From positions 200,048-264,047 of the forward strand of contig JAJEKB010020262.1 in NCBI GenBank assembly GCA_022393335.1: a stretch of 64,000 nt of DNA. Reading direction: 5' to 3'. This document shows, piece after piece, positions 41,957 through 54,775 of this stretch. The position numbers were made by a program, and so were the translations under genes. The number at the start of each line of letters is the position of its first letter. Position 1 is the stretch's first letter. The DNA comes from Macrotrachela quadricornifera (taxonomy: Eukaryota; Rotifera; Eurotatoria; Philodinida; Philodinidae). A model generated the notes under the pieces. That model was not told the origin of the DNA, made no database searches, and worked only from the letters and a program-made list of their open reading frames with translations.

Positions 41957-43957
41957 ATGCTGACACTTCTCCTTCTTCTGACTCTGTTTACCTTCAGCTG
42001 GACCTTACCCTTTTTTCCTGTAAATATCACCACGATTTCCTACACAAGTAGAAATCTGAACTGCAATGGCTACTCAGGCCTTACCATAGGCTTTGATCTC
42101 TGTGTGATTGAACAGGATATCATAGTCGAAAATAGCAGTGGCTTGATCTGGACGAACATAACTACACGCATGACTGGCATTCAGTTTTCTCATAGTTTCA
42201 AACCACTCATCTTGTTTCAAAACTGTTCATCTGGATTAATGTCGAACACAACTGACATAGGTTACGCCACCTGTTCTCCACGACCCTTTCAGTCGGTGAG
42301 TAGTCTTTAACTTTTCATAGGAACGTAGAGTGTTTGTTAACTCATAGAGCTATACTCTATCTCTTCTTAGAACATAGTCAACACTTCGATCTGTATTTGC
42401 GCAATGGACAATTGTACGACAAGTTACAACTCCTGTGTTGCATCTGTGGATACAATGAGAGCAGCAAATACAACACCAACACGTCTTCCTTACAATATTC
42501 TACCGACGCTGTCCAATTTCATAACCTGCTATGAAAACACATCTGTCCTATATTCTCCTTACAATCTAACATCATCATACGCTCTGTGTATGTCTTCCTA
42601 TCTATATCCTGGTCTCTATCCCACTGCAAATAAAACGATGTGCGAGCAGTACTTTGAGAACAAAACTGTGCTCTGTAGTTTCGGCTCTACCTTTTCATCG
42701 ATGGGTATAGTCAGCGAATACAGAACGTCCCTTGGTATCGAAGAATATCAGCAGTGGTTGTCCGGCAGACTCTTTTTGTATGTCAGATATGTTAACAATA
42801 TGTGGAACCTTACATATGGAGTGAACTTTACATATCAAGTTTACGAAAGTCCTACAAGTATGCTCTACTATCAATCGTTCATGGTCGGATGTTACGTATT
42901 CATATACTGCGACTGCTTCTGTACGACGAATTATTGCAATCGGGATATAGCAACATGTAGCGCTGCATTCAATGTCAACTGCAATGGAACCCATGCAGCA
43001 ATTATTGCTAGTGCAGCGTGCCAAAATGCATCTTTAATAACAAATGCGACTACCACTCCACTATCAACAAATGCTACAACTGCAGCAACCACTGTAATTT
43101 CAACTACGTAAGTACCTAGCCATACTAAGTATATTGAGCAATGAATGATACGTTTTTACCTTCCATTTTAACAAAGCGCTCTCGTAACGAACTCATCGCA
43201 AAATCTCTCTACAGGTTCAACTACCAACGTAACAATGATTACCACTTCTGTCACTGTGCTCTCTAGGTATGTCTGACCGTGTTCAACTTCTTACGTTTTG
43301 CTATGTATCGATTTTTCAGTGTGGGTTCGACCTCGAGTACTAGTACATTTATTCCTAGTGGAATCAATGCTTCGAATACGGCGATCATTGCTTCGACCAG
43401 TCTTGCTTCTAATGCTGACACTACATCAGCTACTACAGATAGTGTAAATTGAATAATACTTTCACATTCTTTCAAGCTATACGTTAATGTTTTAGGACCA
43501 GAATCGGACGATCATAGTATTAGCAATCCTCTTAGCAGTTGTGGGTGTAATTGCTGTTTCTCTCGGCTGTGCGTTTGCCTTTGCACTAAAGACAAAGAGA
43601 ATGTAATCTGTTTTGAAAGTTGTCTAAGATATAAAATATTTTACTTTGATTTGACCTTAGACGACAGAAGTCAGCGAATAACAAAGTGGTGCCAGAGACT
43701 GAGACAAAGCCCGCACAGATGGTAAGGAGAGATAATACATTATATTTCGTCTATATCGAATTCTCTGTGTATAGATAAACGAGAAATCAGCAGAGAGTGT
43801 TGTTACTACGCCAAATGCATCAGAAGAGAACAATCCTGGAGCAACATCTCTTCCAGAAAATGAAAATCGATCATCGTCGCATGTGCCTATTCGGACAAAT
43901 ATAACGTCCACGGTACGACAACAGCACGTTTTACAGCGACAGAAGCTCGATGTCTAG
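41957..43957 (+). CDS. Type I membrane glycoprotein with Cys-rich ectodomain, seven exons
   Basis: Exons 41957-42295, 42371-43107, 43177-43266, 43320-43443, 43496-43602, 43661-43721 and 43775-43957 join in frame with normal GT/AG borders to give about 546 residues. A signal peptide (MLTLLLLLTLFTFSW) is followed by an extracellular part with many N-x-S/T sites and more than twenty cysteines, including CDCFCTTNYCN. A Thr/Ser/Ala-rich stalk of about 110 residues comes next, then one membrane helix (TIIVLAILLAVVGVIAVSLG) in exon 5, a basic stop-transfer KTKR and a roughly 80-residue polar tail. This is the layout of a surface receptor or adhesion molecule. The cysteine pattern CxCFCxxxxCN recalls three-finger-type C-termini, but no known family is claimed. 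Exon 3 uses the acceptor AACAAAG ending 43176, since the nearer CTACAG would break the frame. Confidence 0.8.
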
Positions 43958-45731
43958 ATTTTTTCGAAACATCGATCACAAAGCACTGATAAGATTATGT
44001 CTTTATGATTTTTCAAAACTGTTAAAGTGACTATTCTGCTAAGTGTAAGAAACATTCCTACACTGATTTCTTTGAATAGACAAAAGTCTTTTTAGGTTAT
44101 GATTGTCTAAAGTGCGAACAAAAACGACTTACAATTTAGCTTCGCGTAAAAAAGTTCGTTTAAACTAGAGTCTCTCAGTTGTTCATTAAAAGGCTAATAA
44201 TGAACTAAAAAGATTGAATGTGTTAGTAACTCAGTGTATCATAGAAAAATGACTAATCCATTGTACACTTTACATGCATATAATTTTACAACGAAAGAAT
44301 GAGAAAAAAAAGATACTAATCCTTATGATGTGCTTTTATATAAGTGGTATGACTCGATAGTTCCCATTTTGTGAAGCCTTTTGTGTGGCCGACAGAACAA
44401 TGTAGCTTGAGAAATGATAATAAACTGCATCATCTGTTATCCAATTCACATCTCTGTCTTTCAATTCCTGTTGTTCCTGTAGCAGGCACTTTGTCAAATA
44501 TGAAGCTGATAAGACAGTTTTGTGTAGCAGAAAATTTTCTCTAGAAGAAGTCTTTCTACAGTGGATAAATACTACATAATCCTACTCTAAAAATTGTGAG
44601 GCGATTTACTGGTGATTACATGATTCCATAAATTTAACGCGTTAGACGCTATCGCACATGTAGTATTAATATGACATCAGTACTTATTCATCCTGCTACT
44701 ACCAGCCAATGCTTATTCAAGTTGCACGGCACCCTGAATATGTTAGAGTTTACTGTTTAAATCGATCAATTCAGCTAACTACACCACTCTTACTCCGTCT
44801 AACTATCTTTATCCTTTCAGTGATTATTCTTCCATCAGCATTGTATCAAAGCGAAGAAATTCTCTTATAGTAACTGTTTTCACCTGATGTTACACTCGAT
44901 CTGAATTTGATTCAGTTAACATTTCTCTTCTTGTCTCTCTACGAACTCTTTCTATTTGCAGTCTTTTTTATTCATCTTAACACTGGGATTTTCTCTCACT
45001 GACTTGCTTGTTCATCATCACGGCCGGCTTCCTACTCTTTTCGACCATTTTTGAATGCGACATTATTTTCTTAAACAAACGCAATTTGCGCTTACTCACC
45101 GAACTTCATGAGTTACTATCCTACATACTAGTTCATCGCATTCACACGAAGAAGTTTTCGCAGTCAAGTCGAGCAGTACGTCTTTCTACGACCTCAAAGA
45201 GTTCCTTATCTTGACTTTCCATTAAATTCGCACGTTCAAACACTACTATTACGCAACTCATCAGATGTGATTCTAAACTTTAAAACAAAAGATGTTGTAT
45301 GAAACCTTAAAAGAATCTTCTGAGCACACGAAAAAATCCTTTTTTCGTTTCATACCTAACACTTTTTAAATACTTGATGAAATGGTTTCATAGCAGAAGT
45401 TTCGTAGCAAACTTTTTCATCTAATTGAAAAAAATGGTTTTGAAGACGAAGAGGTTTCGTAAATAATCACGTTCATTGAACATTGTCAAGGTTTTCCTAC
45501 TATCTCAAGAGCGATTCTAGCTGGTGCAATTCACTTTATCCTCTTTCTCTTCCTAATAGAAGAAAACAAACCTAAAACAGAGTTCTGTACTACACTAGAA
45601 GCCATGGCGCTTTTTGAAACAGTCAAGAATACTAAATGGTTCTAATAAAGTCTCAGAGAGAATTTTGGTTTGCCAAATGAGCTAGTTTTGCACATATAGC
45701 ATGTCAAAATTTTTTGTGAAACATCATTAAA
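43958..45731. other. Intergenic, no gene recognised
   Basis: AT-rich; AATAAA-like words near 44420 may serve the preceding gene. The frame 45008-45214 (+) has no motif. No repeats were noticed. Confidence 0.45.
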
Positions 45732-45955
45732 ACTAGATGTATGACAGTTCCCGATTAGGGAACTGAACTGGTTCAAATAACCAGTTCTTTTTTTAAAGAA
45801 CTGGGACGATTTTATATAAAAAAAGCCATTATTGAACCAGTTCTCAAAAAAAGAACTGGCCTCTCCACCCAGTTCTTGAAAAAAGAACTGGTCCTTCCAC
45901 CCAGTTCTCAAGAAAAGAACCAGTTCTAGAACTGGTGAACTGTCACACATCTAGT
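45732..45955. mobile_element. MITE made of AAGAACTGG repeats
   Basis: ACTAGATGTATGACAGTTC at the left and the complement ACTAGATGTGTGACAGTTC at the right form the ends. Inside, CCAGTTCTT/AAGAACTGG words occur about ten times in both orientations, giving several nested hairpins. Confidence 0.82.
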
Positions 45956-46717
45956 AGCGACTAAAACCTTCAAATCTTGAAGATGACAGCATTCAGTCAG
46001 TCAGAATCTTTGTACTCGTTGATAAATATCTTATTCTTCTATAGTTATCCAACTTATTCTTTGAATCGATATAAAAAAAAGTGAAGATACGAGACTAAAA
46101 TCAGAATAAGTTATTATGGCATTAATTCTATTTGATTATAATGTGACTTTTGATCAATTGTTTCTCTTTCTTGCATTGTTAAGATCCTTATTTTTGTCTG
46201 ATTAATCAAAAATATCTATCAATTTTTATTTTTTTAAAATTAGTTATAACTTTAATTGGCCAGAAAAATGTAAAAAGACTAACATAACATCAAAGTTGGT
46301 TTATAATCATATAAAAATAGTGTCGTTTTAGTAGAACACCTATCCCATTAGATGTATTCATCATGTAATGAGCTCACCCTACAGTTGAAATTCAATTTTA
46401 ATGACCCCAGGGCAAAAATAAGTGGTCTACGACGGTCTCTGGTCCCTAATACCAGCACTATAACGCAAATTATCATGTAAAAAAATAAATAGAGAGTTAA
46501 CAAAAAACAACTCATTTGATTTTTTAATTCTGCTGAACTCATATTGGTTTGAAACTTTTTTGGTTCAATTGCAATCTTGTAAAGAAATAATTAGACAAAA
46601 TTATCATTGATTTATAATCCTCAAATATAGTGTAAAAAATTATATTCTGAGATTTGAACAGTACATAAATAAACGTAAATGTCAATTGATTGTCAAAATA
46701 ATGTTGATACAATTATC
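45956..46717. other. Intergenic, no gene recognised
   Basis: AT-rich downstream region of the GT90 gene. The frame 46348-46542 (-) has no recognised feature. Confidence 0.45.
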
Positions 46718-48148
46718 TCATCTGGAGTATCGTTTAGATAAGAGGAATAATATAATAATGATACAGCAAAAAACAGAGGAAAAAAGAAAAAGAGTGAAAA
46801 AAAATAATAGAAAATGAGTAGAAGGTTGTGTCACATTAATTTTTGTTGGAAAATTTTCAAGTAAAAGATCATCTATATGAATAGCATCTGGATGCAATCT
46901 AGATGAATATTGAAATAATTTTGCATATTCATAAAGTAGTTTCCACCAATAGCAAATAATCGATTGTTCATTTAAATAATCAATCACTAACTGTTGACCT
47001 TTCTGACCAATATCTTTAGCCGTATTCTCATTCTCTTTCAAATAGATAATTGTATCTTTAAGTACATTTCCACTAGAATTTGCTGTGAGAAAGATAATAT
47101 TTGTACCATTTTCAAGAAGATGATACCAATATTCTTCCCAATAATCAATGATAGGATATATAACAGGTGAACCACAAAGTAATAAATATTTTATTCGAGA
47201 TGAATATGAACGTCCTTCTAAATGTAGTAAATATTTATAATTACAATGTTCTTCAAGTGTTTTATAAATGGAAGAAGGTTGAAGACCTAAGAATTTTTTT
47301 GTTCCTCCCCAATTGTTTTCTTCTATATCAATATTATTTGAATATTTTTTAATTTGATTGATAATTAATTTTCTTTTACCATTGAATATTCCTCGCCAAA
47401 ATAATTTTGGAATTCTTTTTTCATATGTTAAATTTTGAGCACTTTCTAATATTGATGAAAATTTTCGTGGCCAACGTCCAATGTTTGTTTCAGGCCAACT
47501 CCAAAATGTAAAACATGGCATTAAAATAATATTATCTGAATTTAATCCACAATTTATTTTATTCGTTTTTGTCATACCAAATATAGGAACTTTTAAAAAA
47601 ATATCATTATTTGGTAGACTAACGATATCATCAATATCATAAAAAAGATCAATATTAGGAATATTAGAAAATGTATCTACAACTTGTTTGATTAACATTA
47701 ATACACTACGAGCACGTGTTTGATAGTTAACAGAAGATGATCGTGGAATAATATAAAGTTCATTGTTAACTATTTGAATATGATGACAATTAGGACATAA
47801 AAATGATATCATTTTAATATCGTCAGAAAATATTTTTTCTTTTCGAAATGGTTCAAATTCAGTATAAATACGAGAGAATAAAATTGATCGACCATTATTT
47901 TGATACAGTTGATCACAAATGTGTTTTTTCGAATTATTCAAATATTGAAATTGATCAAATAAATTTTTCTTACATCGAAATTTCGAAAAACTCTTGTCAA
48001 CATTTCCCTGAGGAGTATTATATAAAGGATAATTATTTGTGACAATCGAAAATTTATTATATATCATAATTGTATAGATTACTGTAATTATAAATATACT
48101 AATTAATATATATCGTACAGATGTATAGTTGTTTCCCAAATAGTTCAT
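46718..48148 (-). CDS. GT90 (CAP10/POGLUT-like) glycosyltransferase, intronless
   Basis: A single frame of 476 residues begins with ATG at 48148. Residues about 11-30 form a signal-anchor helix (YILISIFIITVIYTIMIY), placing the enzyme in the endoplasmic reticulum or Golgi lumen. The catalytic region shows the GT90 blocks in order: FTFWSWPETNIGRWP, KLFWRGIFNGKRK (residues about 245-258), HLEGRSYSSRIKYLL and CGSPVIYP, then DYWEEYWYHLL. In this family the W-R-G and G-x-x-x-S-R residues bind the nucleotide sugar. Members transfer xylose or glucose to proteins or polysaccharides; the acceptor here is unknown. A second hydrophobic helix near the C-terminus (FLLFFFTLFLFSSVFC) is unusual for POGLUT proteins, which end in a retention signal. 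Lack of introns is notable beside intron-rich neighbours. Confidence 0.85.
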   Translation of the reverse strand: MNYLGNNYTSVRYILISIFIITVIYTIMIYNKFSIVTNNYPLYNTPQGNVDKSFSKFRCKKNLFDQFQYLNNSKKHICDQLYQNNGRSILFSRIYTEFEPFRKEKIFSDDIKMISFLCPNCHHIQIVNNELYIIPRSSSVNYQTRARSVLMLIKQVVDTFSNIPNIDLFYDIDDIVSLPNNDIFLKVPIFGMTKTNKINCGLNSDNIILMPCFTFWSWPETNIGRWPRKFSSILESAQNLTYEKRIPKLFWRGIFNGKRKLIINQIKKYSNNIDIEENNWGGTKKFLGLQPSSIYKTLEEHCNYKYLLHLEGRSYSSRIKYLLLCGSPVIYPIIDYWEEYWYHLLENGTNIIFLTANSSGNVLKDTIIYLKENENTAKDIGQKGQQLVIDYLNEQSIICYWWKLLYEYAKLFQYSSRLHPDAIHIDDLLLENFPTKINVTQPSTHFLLFFFTLFLFSSVFCCIIIILFLLSKRYSR

Positions 48149-48786
48149 TTAATATTAATAAATACAAATCATCATATAAAGATGAGTGTTGATAAGGGAT
48201 TTTGTGGAAGAGTCTATGCACAATTACACCCTGAAACACTTGTATAAAAAGTCAATTATACAAACAAAGATATTATTTGATGAAATAGTTTTGAAAAATA
48301 TTTTAAATTATAAATTCAAAATAGACATCTGATGATCTTTTCTTATTTCGAACACTCACTTTGATTTGTTTACTTTTAAATTCTGCATGTGTTCTTCGTC
48401 AATAGAACAACAAAGTAAATGATTACTTTTTTTTTGTATATAGAAAGAACAATTATTCAAGGTTTTTCTTTGTATTTACATATAAAGTAAACTTTATTAT
48501 TTCAATGGAGAAAGAAAATCGTATGTACTTGAAAATTTCTCTTTTCTTCAATCAACATTTGCATAGAAATAAATGTCTCTGGATATTTTTCTTTTTAATT
48601 ATCTCATCAATAGAAAAAATTCAAACGTTTGAAACTTCTCTATTAATCATGTTACTGTTAGAGTCTTAAATTCATAGATAAGCTTTTGTCATAATATCCT
48701 TTATATAAATTAGGAAGAGATTGACAACATATGTATAGAGTGCATTTATAGGCTGACAGCAACGATCTATATATATATATATCGAG
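48149..48786. other. Upstream region of the GT90 gene, no gene seen
   Basis: AT-rich with an (AT)n run just before the MITE at 48787. Nothing coding. Confidence 0.45.
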
Positions 48787-49150
48787 TGGCGCAGATTAAA
48801 TGGACCTCTCAGTATTTTGCATTTTTTTTTACTTATAATTCAGCATAAACAGAAAGTTTTTATTTTGAAAGATTCATTGTCAAATTCTCTACAAAACGTA
48901 CTGATTTTTATTATCTCAAATAGGTTTCATTATTTTGTGACACGCGATGTAATCTATATGTGCCAAAAACACAACTTTCAAACAAGAAATTTTTAATAGA
49001 GAGTTTTCATAGAGCTGTTTTGATGAAAAGTTTTTTTGAATTTCATTGACAAATGATGATATTATAGTCGCAATAAAAAAAACTTTTTGTTTATGTCGAA
49101 CTATAAGTAAAAAAATACAAAATACTGAGATGTTCATTTAATCTGCGCCA
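48787..49150. mobile_element. MITE with ~100 bp terminal inverted repeats
   Basis: TGGCGCAGATTAAATGGACC, then TCAGTATTTTG and ACTTATAATTC at the left. The complement of the right end reads TGGCGCAGATTAAATGAACA, then TCAGTATTTTG and ACTTATAGTTC. Similarity runs about 100 bp inward to the TCATTGTCAAAT/TCATTTGTCAATG block. No coding capacity. Confidence 0.85.
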
Positions 49151-49204
49151 TCCAATATAACCTTATCATCGATACCAATGCTCATTAAAGTATTCTATTA
49201 TGTA

Positions 49205-49480
49205 CATACCATTTCCTGCTGTTGTTGTGTTTCTTAAACTTGATCATGTTGTTTCTTGATTAGTACAATAAATACAACGATTAAGGTAGTGACGATGGTC
49301 ACGCCAATAATACTTCCCACAATGAATTTTCGTTTAATTATTTTTCTCCAAATAAATAGTTACGCATTTCAGAAATTTTTGGTAGGAATCGATTCTTGAT
49401 GAGCTACTTCTTGTTCTTCAATTGATTGCACTTGGTGGCTCTGAATCGAAGATTTGAAAATTTATATAATCAATATTTCG
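49205..49480 (-). pseudogene. Decayed N-terminal exon of a type II membrane protein
   Basis: On the minus strand an acidic stretch, HQVQSIEEQEVAHQESIPTK, is followed after stops by WRKIIKRKFIVGSIIGVTIV and TTLIVVFIVLIKKQHDQ, a membrane helix flanked by basic residues. A GTATGT donor lies at 49209. Tail, helix, short stalk and donor is the same plan as the exon at 364-634. Stops between tail and helix indicate a pseudogene, unless an intron removes them. Confidence 0.35.
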
Positions 49481-51737
49481 AAATTGAAACAACTAAATTC
49501 ATCGATTTAACAATTCTTTCATTCATATATGAAAATTGATAAGTAGTAAAGAGAATATCATGGATTCAATCAAATACTTGAATACTTATCGACATTTTTC
49601 TGCTGATAACAGATGTTGACGTAGTTTGTTTTTATAATGATTAAAAATAAAAAGACTTATTATAATTAAAATATCATTCTTGTTTGTTATATTTATTCAC
49701 ACATGATACTATGTAGTAAACAGAATCCTTCGTTGCTAAAGGAAAGTCATGATTCTTTTATTGTAAATAATTAAAATTAGAGGAGGTTTATTTAGAAAAA
49801 GCTATCCAAAAGAAATTATCAAAAGGAATGTGTTACTAATATTTGAGTATTCACAGAAGAATTCCAATTACCATGTTTATTGATCTTTGTGAAGAAATGT
49901 AGATTTTCAAAAAAATCTCTTTTTTGTTTATCATCACTATATTAGATCCAACAATTGATGCATATTCATATTTAAATATCAGGATTCGATAGAGCTCGTC
50001 AAACTCTGTTATTTTCACTGAAAGAAATACTTTCTCACCATTTTTACTAAATAGATTCAACGTTATTGATGTAAAAAACGCCACGAAATGAACGCGAGAA
50101 GCAAGAAAAATGTCCATAACCAGAGAAAGTTACCTCTATTTGTAAGCAAATATTTTATATTGAATTAAAAAGACATAGTAGCTTATCAGAGAAATTAACA
50201 AAAACAATAACGTATATTCATGAATTTTAATAATGTTCTATTTCCTATATGAATTAATTTAAAACTTCATTATTTCTTTTTTAAATAATTAAATTCAAAA
50301 GAGGATTCTTCAAAAAAGAAGTTGTTAGATTCATATATCATTATAGAAGGAAATGTTTGTTTAATTGATTTCCATGATATATGGTTTATACAGTATATTT
50401 ATCAGGACGTTTATGATTCTATATAATAATTAATTTCTCAGTCTCAAGAAAATTCTTATATAATGAAGTAGAACAAAACATTTTCTAGATAAAGAATACG
50501 CCTCATTTTTTCTATGGGTGTTGAAAAGATTGATTCTATTTTGATTAGGTTTGCCGACCAATTACCTACCATGAACAAAAACCTCAAACGACATTTTTAG
50601 TCTAATATTCGGTAATTTTCAAAATGAATACTCTCACAATGGGTTAACAAACTAATTATTATTATTCGATATAGTCTGTTAAGATCTACAAATTATGAGC
50701 ATCGAATTAATTTGATCTTTGTCTTCATCATAAAAAAAAAAAGTTAATAAAATTGTTGCATATTATTCTCCTTATTTGTCATTGCTTATTACAAATAAGA
50801 TTGAGAATGATTCATACTATTGTAGAGTTTGACAAATTCTCTTTAATTATTTAAACAATCTAGAAAACATAAGTTGGTTTTGAGACATGATAGAGTGTTC
50901 CTCTTGTTCAAGAGAAACATATTAGAAAGAAAACGTTGTATTAGATAATACCTTGTCAAATTTATTAGAAAAAAATGTCTTCCTAAGTCATCTTCAACTT
51001 TGCATTTATTGCAGTAGAGAATGAAAAATCTATTTGAACCACAATATAGTGTACGACTGGTAACTTTGGATAAATGATATATCATAAAATTAAGAGAAAG
51101 AAATCATGTGTTCTGTTTTTTTGTCATTTGATATAGAGTTTTGAAAAATCATGTTTTGTCTCTGCTTGAGAAAAAAACTTAAATATTTATATATAGAAAT
51201 GAAAAAAAATTATGAAATACTCTGGAGAAACAATTAACGAAAGAAAATAGATCTCTTATATTTTTTAAATTATTTTCTCATGTAGAAAAATTAACTTCCT
51301 CTAACAATGTTCATAGTTTTTCTTTAAAAAAATTATTTTTATTAGAAGAGAGAGAGAGAGAGAAAATATATTAAATATTATTTTAGAAACAGATAGCTTA
51401 TTCCACTCATGTAAAGACATACGCCATTACTTTCAATGTTTCGAAATATTAGAATGAGATTTATCGCTCTCTCTTTTTCCTTGTATAATAAATATTTCTT
51501 TCTTTTCGCTATTCTGATCTTCCATGGTTATTCATCTTTCACAATGATCGAACACCGTTTGTAAAGTAATGACTCGCGGGAGTAGTTTTTACTGCTCATG
51601 TTATTGCCTTGTACAGACGATCTCAACGTAATTGTTTATATTTTATTTCTGTTACTCACGAACAATATACAGAGTTTTCTTGTATTCCAAACAATTGTGA
51701 CATATTGTTTCACATTCATTTTAGAAGATAAATAATC
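49481..51737. other. Intergenic, no convincing gene
   Basis: AT-rich. Frames at 49851-50117 (-) and 50843-51085 (-) are the longest; neither has a recognisable motif. (GA)n at 51346-51362. Confidence 0.45.
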
Positions 51738-54700
51738 ATGATTGATCTATACCATAAGTCTCTTTCGTCGCGAACAATTATTTTCATCATGAGCTTTTTA
51801 GTCGAAAAGCAATTAAGTCTGTCTCTATGTCCAACGGCTGTATGGTCAAGGAATGGAATAACAGTAGGTGGTATACAATCAGGCACAGCAGGGTCAAATT
51901 CTTCAAGTCTCAATTCTCCAAGTGGTATATACATTCCCAATGGCGACTTGATTTATGTGACAGACAGTTACAATTACCGTGTACAAAGGTTCACTCCTAA
52001 GTCGACAATAGGAAGAACCATCATTAATGGCAGTAATGGTGCTGCACTTAATCAGTTCTTCGATAGTAATCTCAAAAAACATTATATGATATATCTTTTC
52101 ATATAAATTCTCATTTTTAGTGTCTGATATCTATGTTGATACAAATGACAATATCTATATACTCGATGGTGACAATGCACGAGTTACAAAATGGACACCA
52201 GGAGCTTTGACTGGAGTGGTTGTAGCTGGCGGCAACGGGTTTGGCAGTGGTGTTAATCAACTTAATTATGCTCATGGAGTGTGTATTGATTCAAGCACAT
52301 TGAACATTTGGATTGCTGATACTTCTAATAATCGTATTGTCAAATGGAGTTCGCCAACAACAAGTCAAGTAGTTTGTGGTAGTTTTGGATCACTAGACAA
52401 TCAGTTTCGATATCCTCTAGGAGTGTTTGTTGATACTAGTGTTTCCAACAAATTCTATGTAGCTGATACACAAAATCATCGAATTCAAATGTGGGTTGAA
52501 GGTGATACAAATGGAAGAACAGTGGCTGGAATCACAAATTACTATGGAAATGGTCTCAATCAACTAGATCGTCCAAATGCATTAATTGTGGATAGAAATC
52601 AAAATATGTTCATTGTTGATAGGTGGAATCATCGAATTATGAGATGGAAGATTGGTGAGAGTGTGGGTGTAGTTATTGCGGGTGACATTACATCTGGAAC
52701 ATTATCAAATCAGCTAAACGATCCATGGGGTATCAGTTTTGATTCAAGTGGAACACTTTTCGTTGCTGATTCATCAAATAATCGAATCCAGAAATTTAAC
52801 ATCACTTGTTGTAAGTAGTATTTGTTCTGTCGGATCTAACTTTATTATAGCTTTATTTTATGTCATTATAGTGAGTAATATATCGACTACAACGATATCA
52901 TCAACAACCGTGACAAGTAAGGATTTGTCTAGTGATAGTTTTTCAATTAGAAATATATGTAACATCCATACTATTCAACGAACTCGTTATATTGTTGACT
53001 TTTCTAAACCATTCTCTGATACAGAATTTTATTTAAGCAAAATACCTTGATGTTAGGTTGAGGATGAATGACAAAAGACCTTCAAAGCATTTATGTAATA
53101 AATCATTTAAAAACAAGATATTTATTTCTTATAATTTGTGAATCTGTCTTATCGATGAATCATGTTACAAGAATTTTTGGAGATCATTCGAGAGAACAAA
53201 AATAAATTGTTCATTGATTTTAATTCAGCATCTCCCACTGATACAACAAATTGTTCAAAGACTAAATGGTTTTCAAATGCAACAACCATTGCTGGTTCAC
53301 AGTACGGCTACAGTGGTAGTGATAGCCGGTCGCTTTCCCTTCCGAGAGACGTCTTCGTTGGCAACAATGGCATGATCTATGTCTTAGACTCATCAAACTA
53401 TCGCGTACAAAGTTTCTCTTCTGGTTCAACGAGTGGAACTACCGTCATTAGCGGTTCATCTGGAAGCAGTCTCAACCAGTTTAATTCCAGTAGGTGAAGC
53501 ATTTGATAGTGAATATCTAAAATATATATTTTTCTCCTTCCTTTAGTGACTAGTTTCAGCATTGATGCGAACAACAACATCTATATACTTGATGCCGGGA
53601 ATTATCGCGTGACCAAATGGACACCGAATGCTGTTATCGGAACAATCGTTGCTGGTGGCAATGGTAATGGAACTGCACATAATCAAATAAAAACTGCTCA
53701 CGGAATGTTCCTTGAACCGAACACATTGATCATTTGGATAGCTGATACATGGAATCATCGGATTGTTCGATGGATATCACCAAATGCAAGCACTGTTGTT
53801 TGTGGTAGTTACGGCTCTCGTGCTACCCAATTCAACAATCCATTCGGAATCTTTGTTGATACAAGCAGCTCGAATACTTTCTATGTTGCAGACACATTAA
53901 ATCACAGAATTCAAATGTGGCCTTCTGGTGCAAAAGAAGGTATAACAGTAGCAGGACAAACAGGAATCTCTGGTGCTGGTCTCAATCAACTTAACTGCCC
54001 AATCGCAGTAATCATAGAGAGAAACAACACAATGTATATTGTAGAGGAGCTGAATTATCGTATTGTCCGTTGGATCATAGGAACGAGTTCGGGTGAGATT
54101 GTTGCCGGTGATTCAACAACAGGAGTGTTACCAAATCAACTTCAATCCCCACGTAATGTGAGATTTGATTCGACAGGCGCACTGATTGTTGTTGATCGTC
54201 GTAATAACCGTATTCAAAGATTTCAGAACTTATGTGGTAAGTATCAGAGATCGAAGAATAATTTATTGCATATTTTTAAAAATATTTCGGATGAATAAGA
54301 TTTCATTAACGGGATAAATGATATATGAGAAATCAAAGCAGAACACTCATCTCTCTTCAATATGATACTTAAATGAAAAGAAATGCTAGGCATTCGAAGA
54401 TATTCTATCAAAAAGTATCTATAACAAATAATGACTATTTAGGAGGACGAATTCAGTCACTGAATATATTACTATTTTTTTATCTGTTTTATAGCATTGA
54501 GAACGGTTCAATCGAGTCCAACGGTACCTACAACCCCAACAACAACTCAAACAACTTCAAAAGTGCCTACAAACCCAACAACAGCTCAAACAACTTCAAC
54601 AGTGCTTACAAATCCAATAACAACTACAACTTCAACAGTGCTTACAAATTCAATAACAACTACAACTTCAAGTATGACAGTACCAGCTACTACTACTACT

Positions 54701-54775
54701 ACTAGATCACTAGCTTCAGTGAATCTTCGTTCACAATGGTTGTTCATTATTTACTGTGTTATATTCATTTATTAA
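51738..54775 (+). CDS. Double NHL-repeat beta-propeller protein with Thr-rich tail, six exons
   Basis: Exons 51738-52065, 52121-52810, 52872-52916, 53229-53489, 53547-54236 and 54495-54775 join in frame to about 764 residues. Exons 1-2 and 4-5 each encode a chain of NHL repeats, with typical blocks VTDSYNYRVQRF, NIYILDGDNARVTKW, IWIADTSNNRIVKW, FYVADTQNHRIQMW and LFVADSSNNRIQKF, so two six-bladed propellers are likely. A short Thr/Ser linker (exon 3) joins them. Exon 6 is a Thr/Pro-rich mucin-like tail ending in a hydrophobic stretch (QWLFIIYCVIFIY), as in GPI-anchored or tail-anchored proteins. Exons 2 and 5 are both exactly 690 nt with the same phases. The N-terminus is uncertain: the first ATG gives no clear signal peptide, so an upstream exon may be missed. 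Bdelloids have many extracellular NHL proteins of unknown function. Splitting into two genes is possible, but the linker frame favours one. Confidence 0.82.

Noticed and set aside
51716..53758. Minus-strand frames within the NHL gene (51716-51940, 53398-53580, 53543-53758)
   Set aside because: Antisense to clear NHL-repeat coding sequence with a full splice model.
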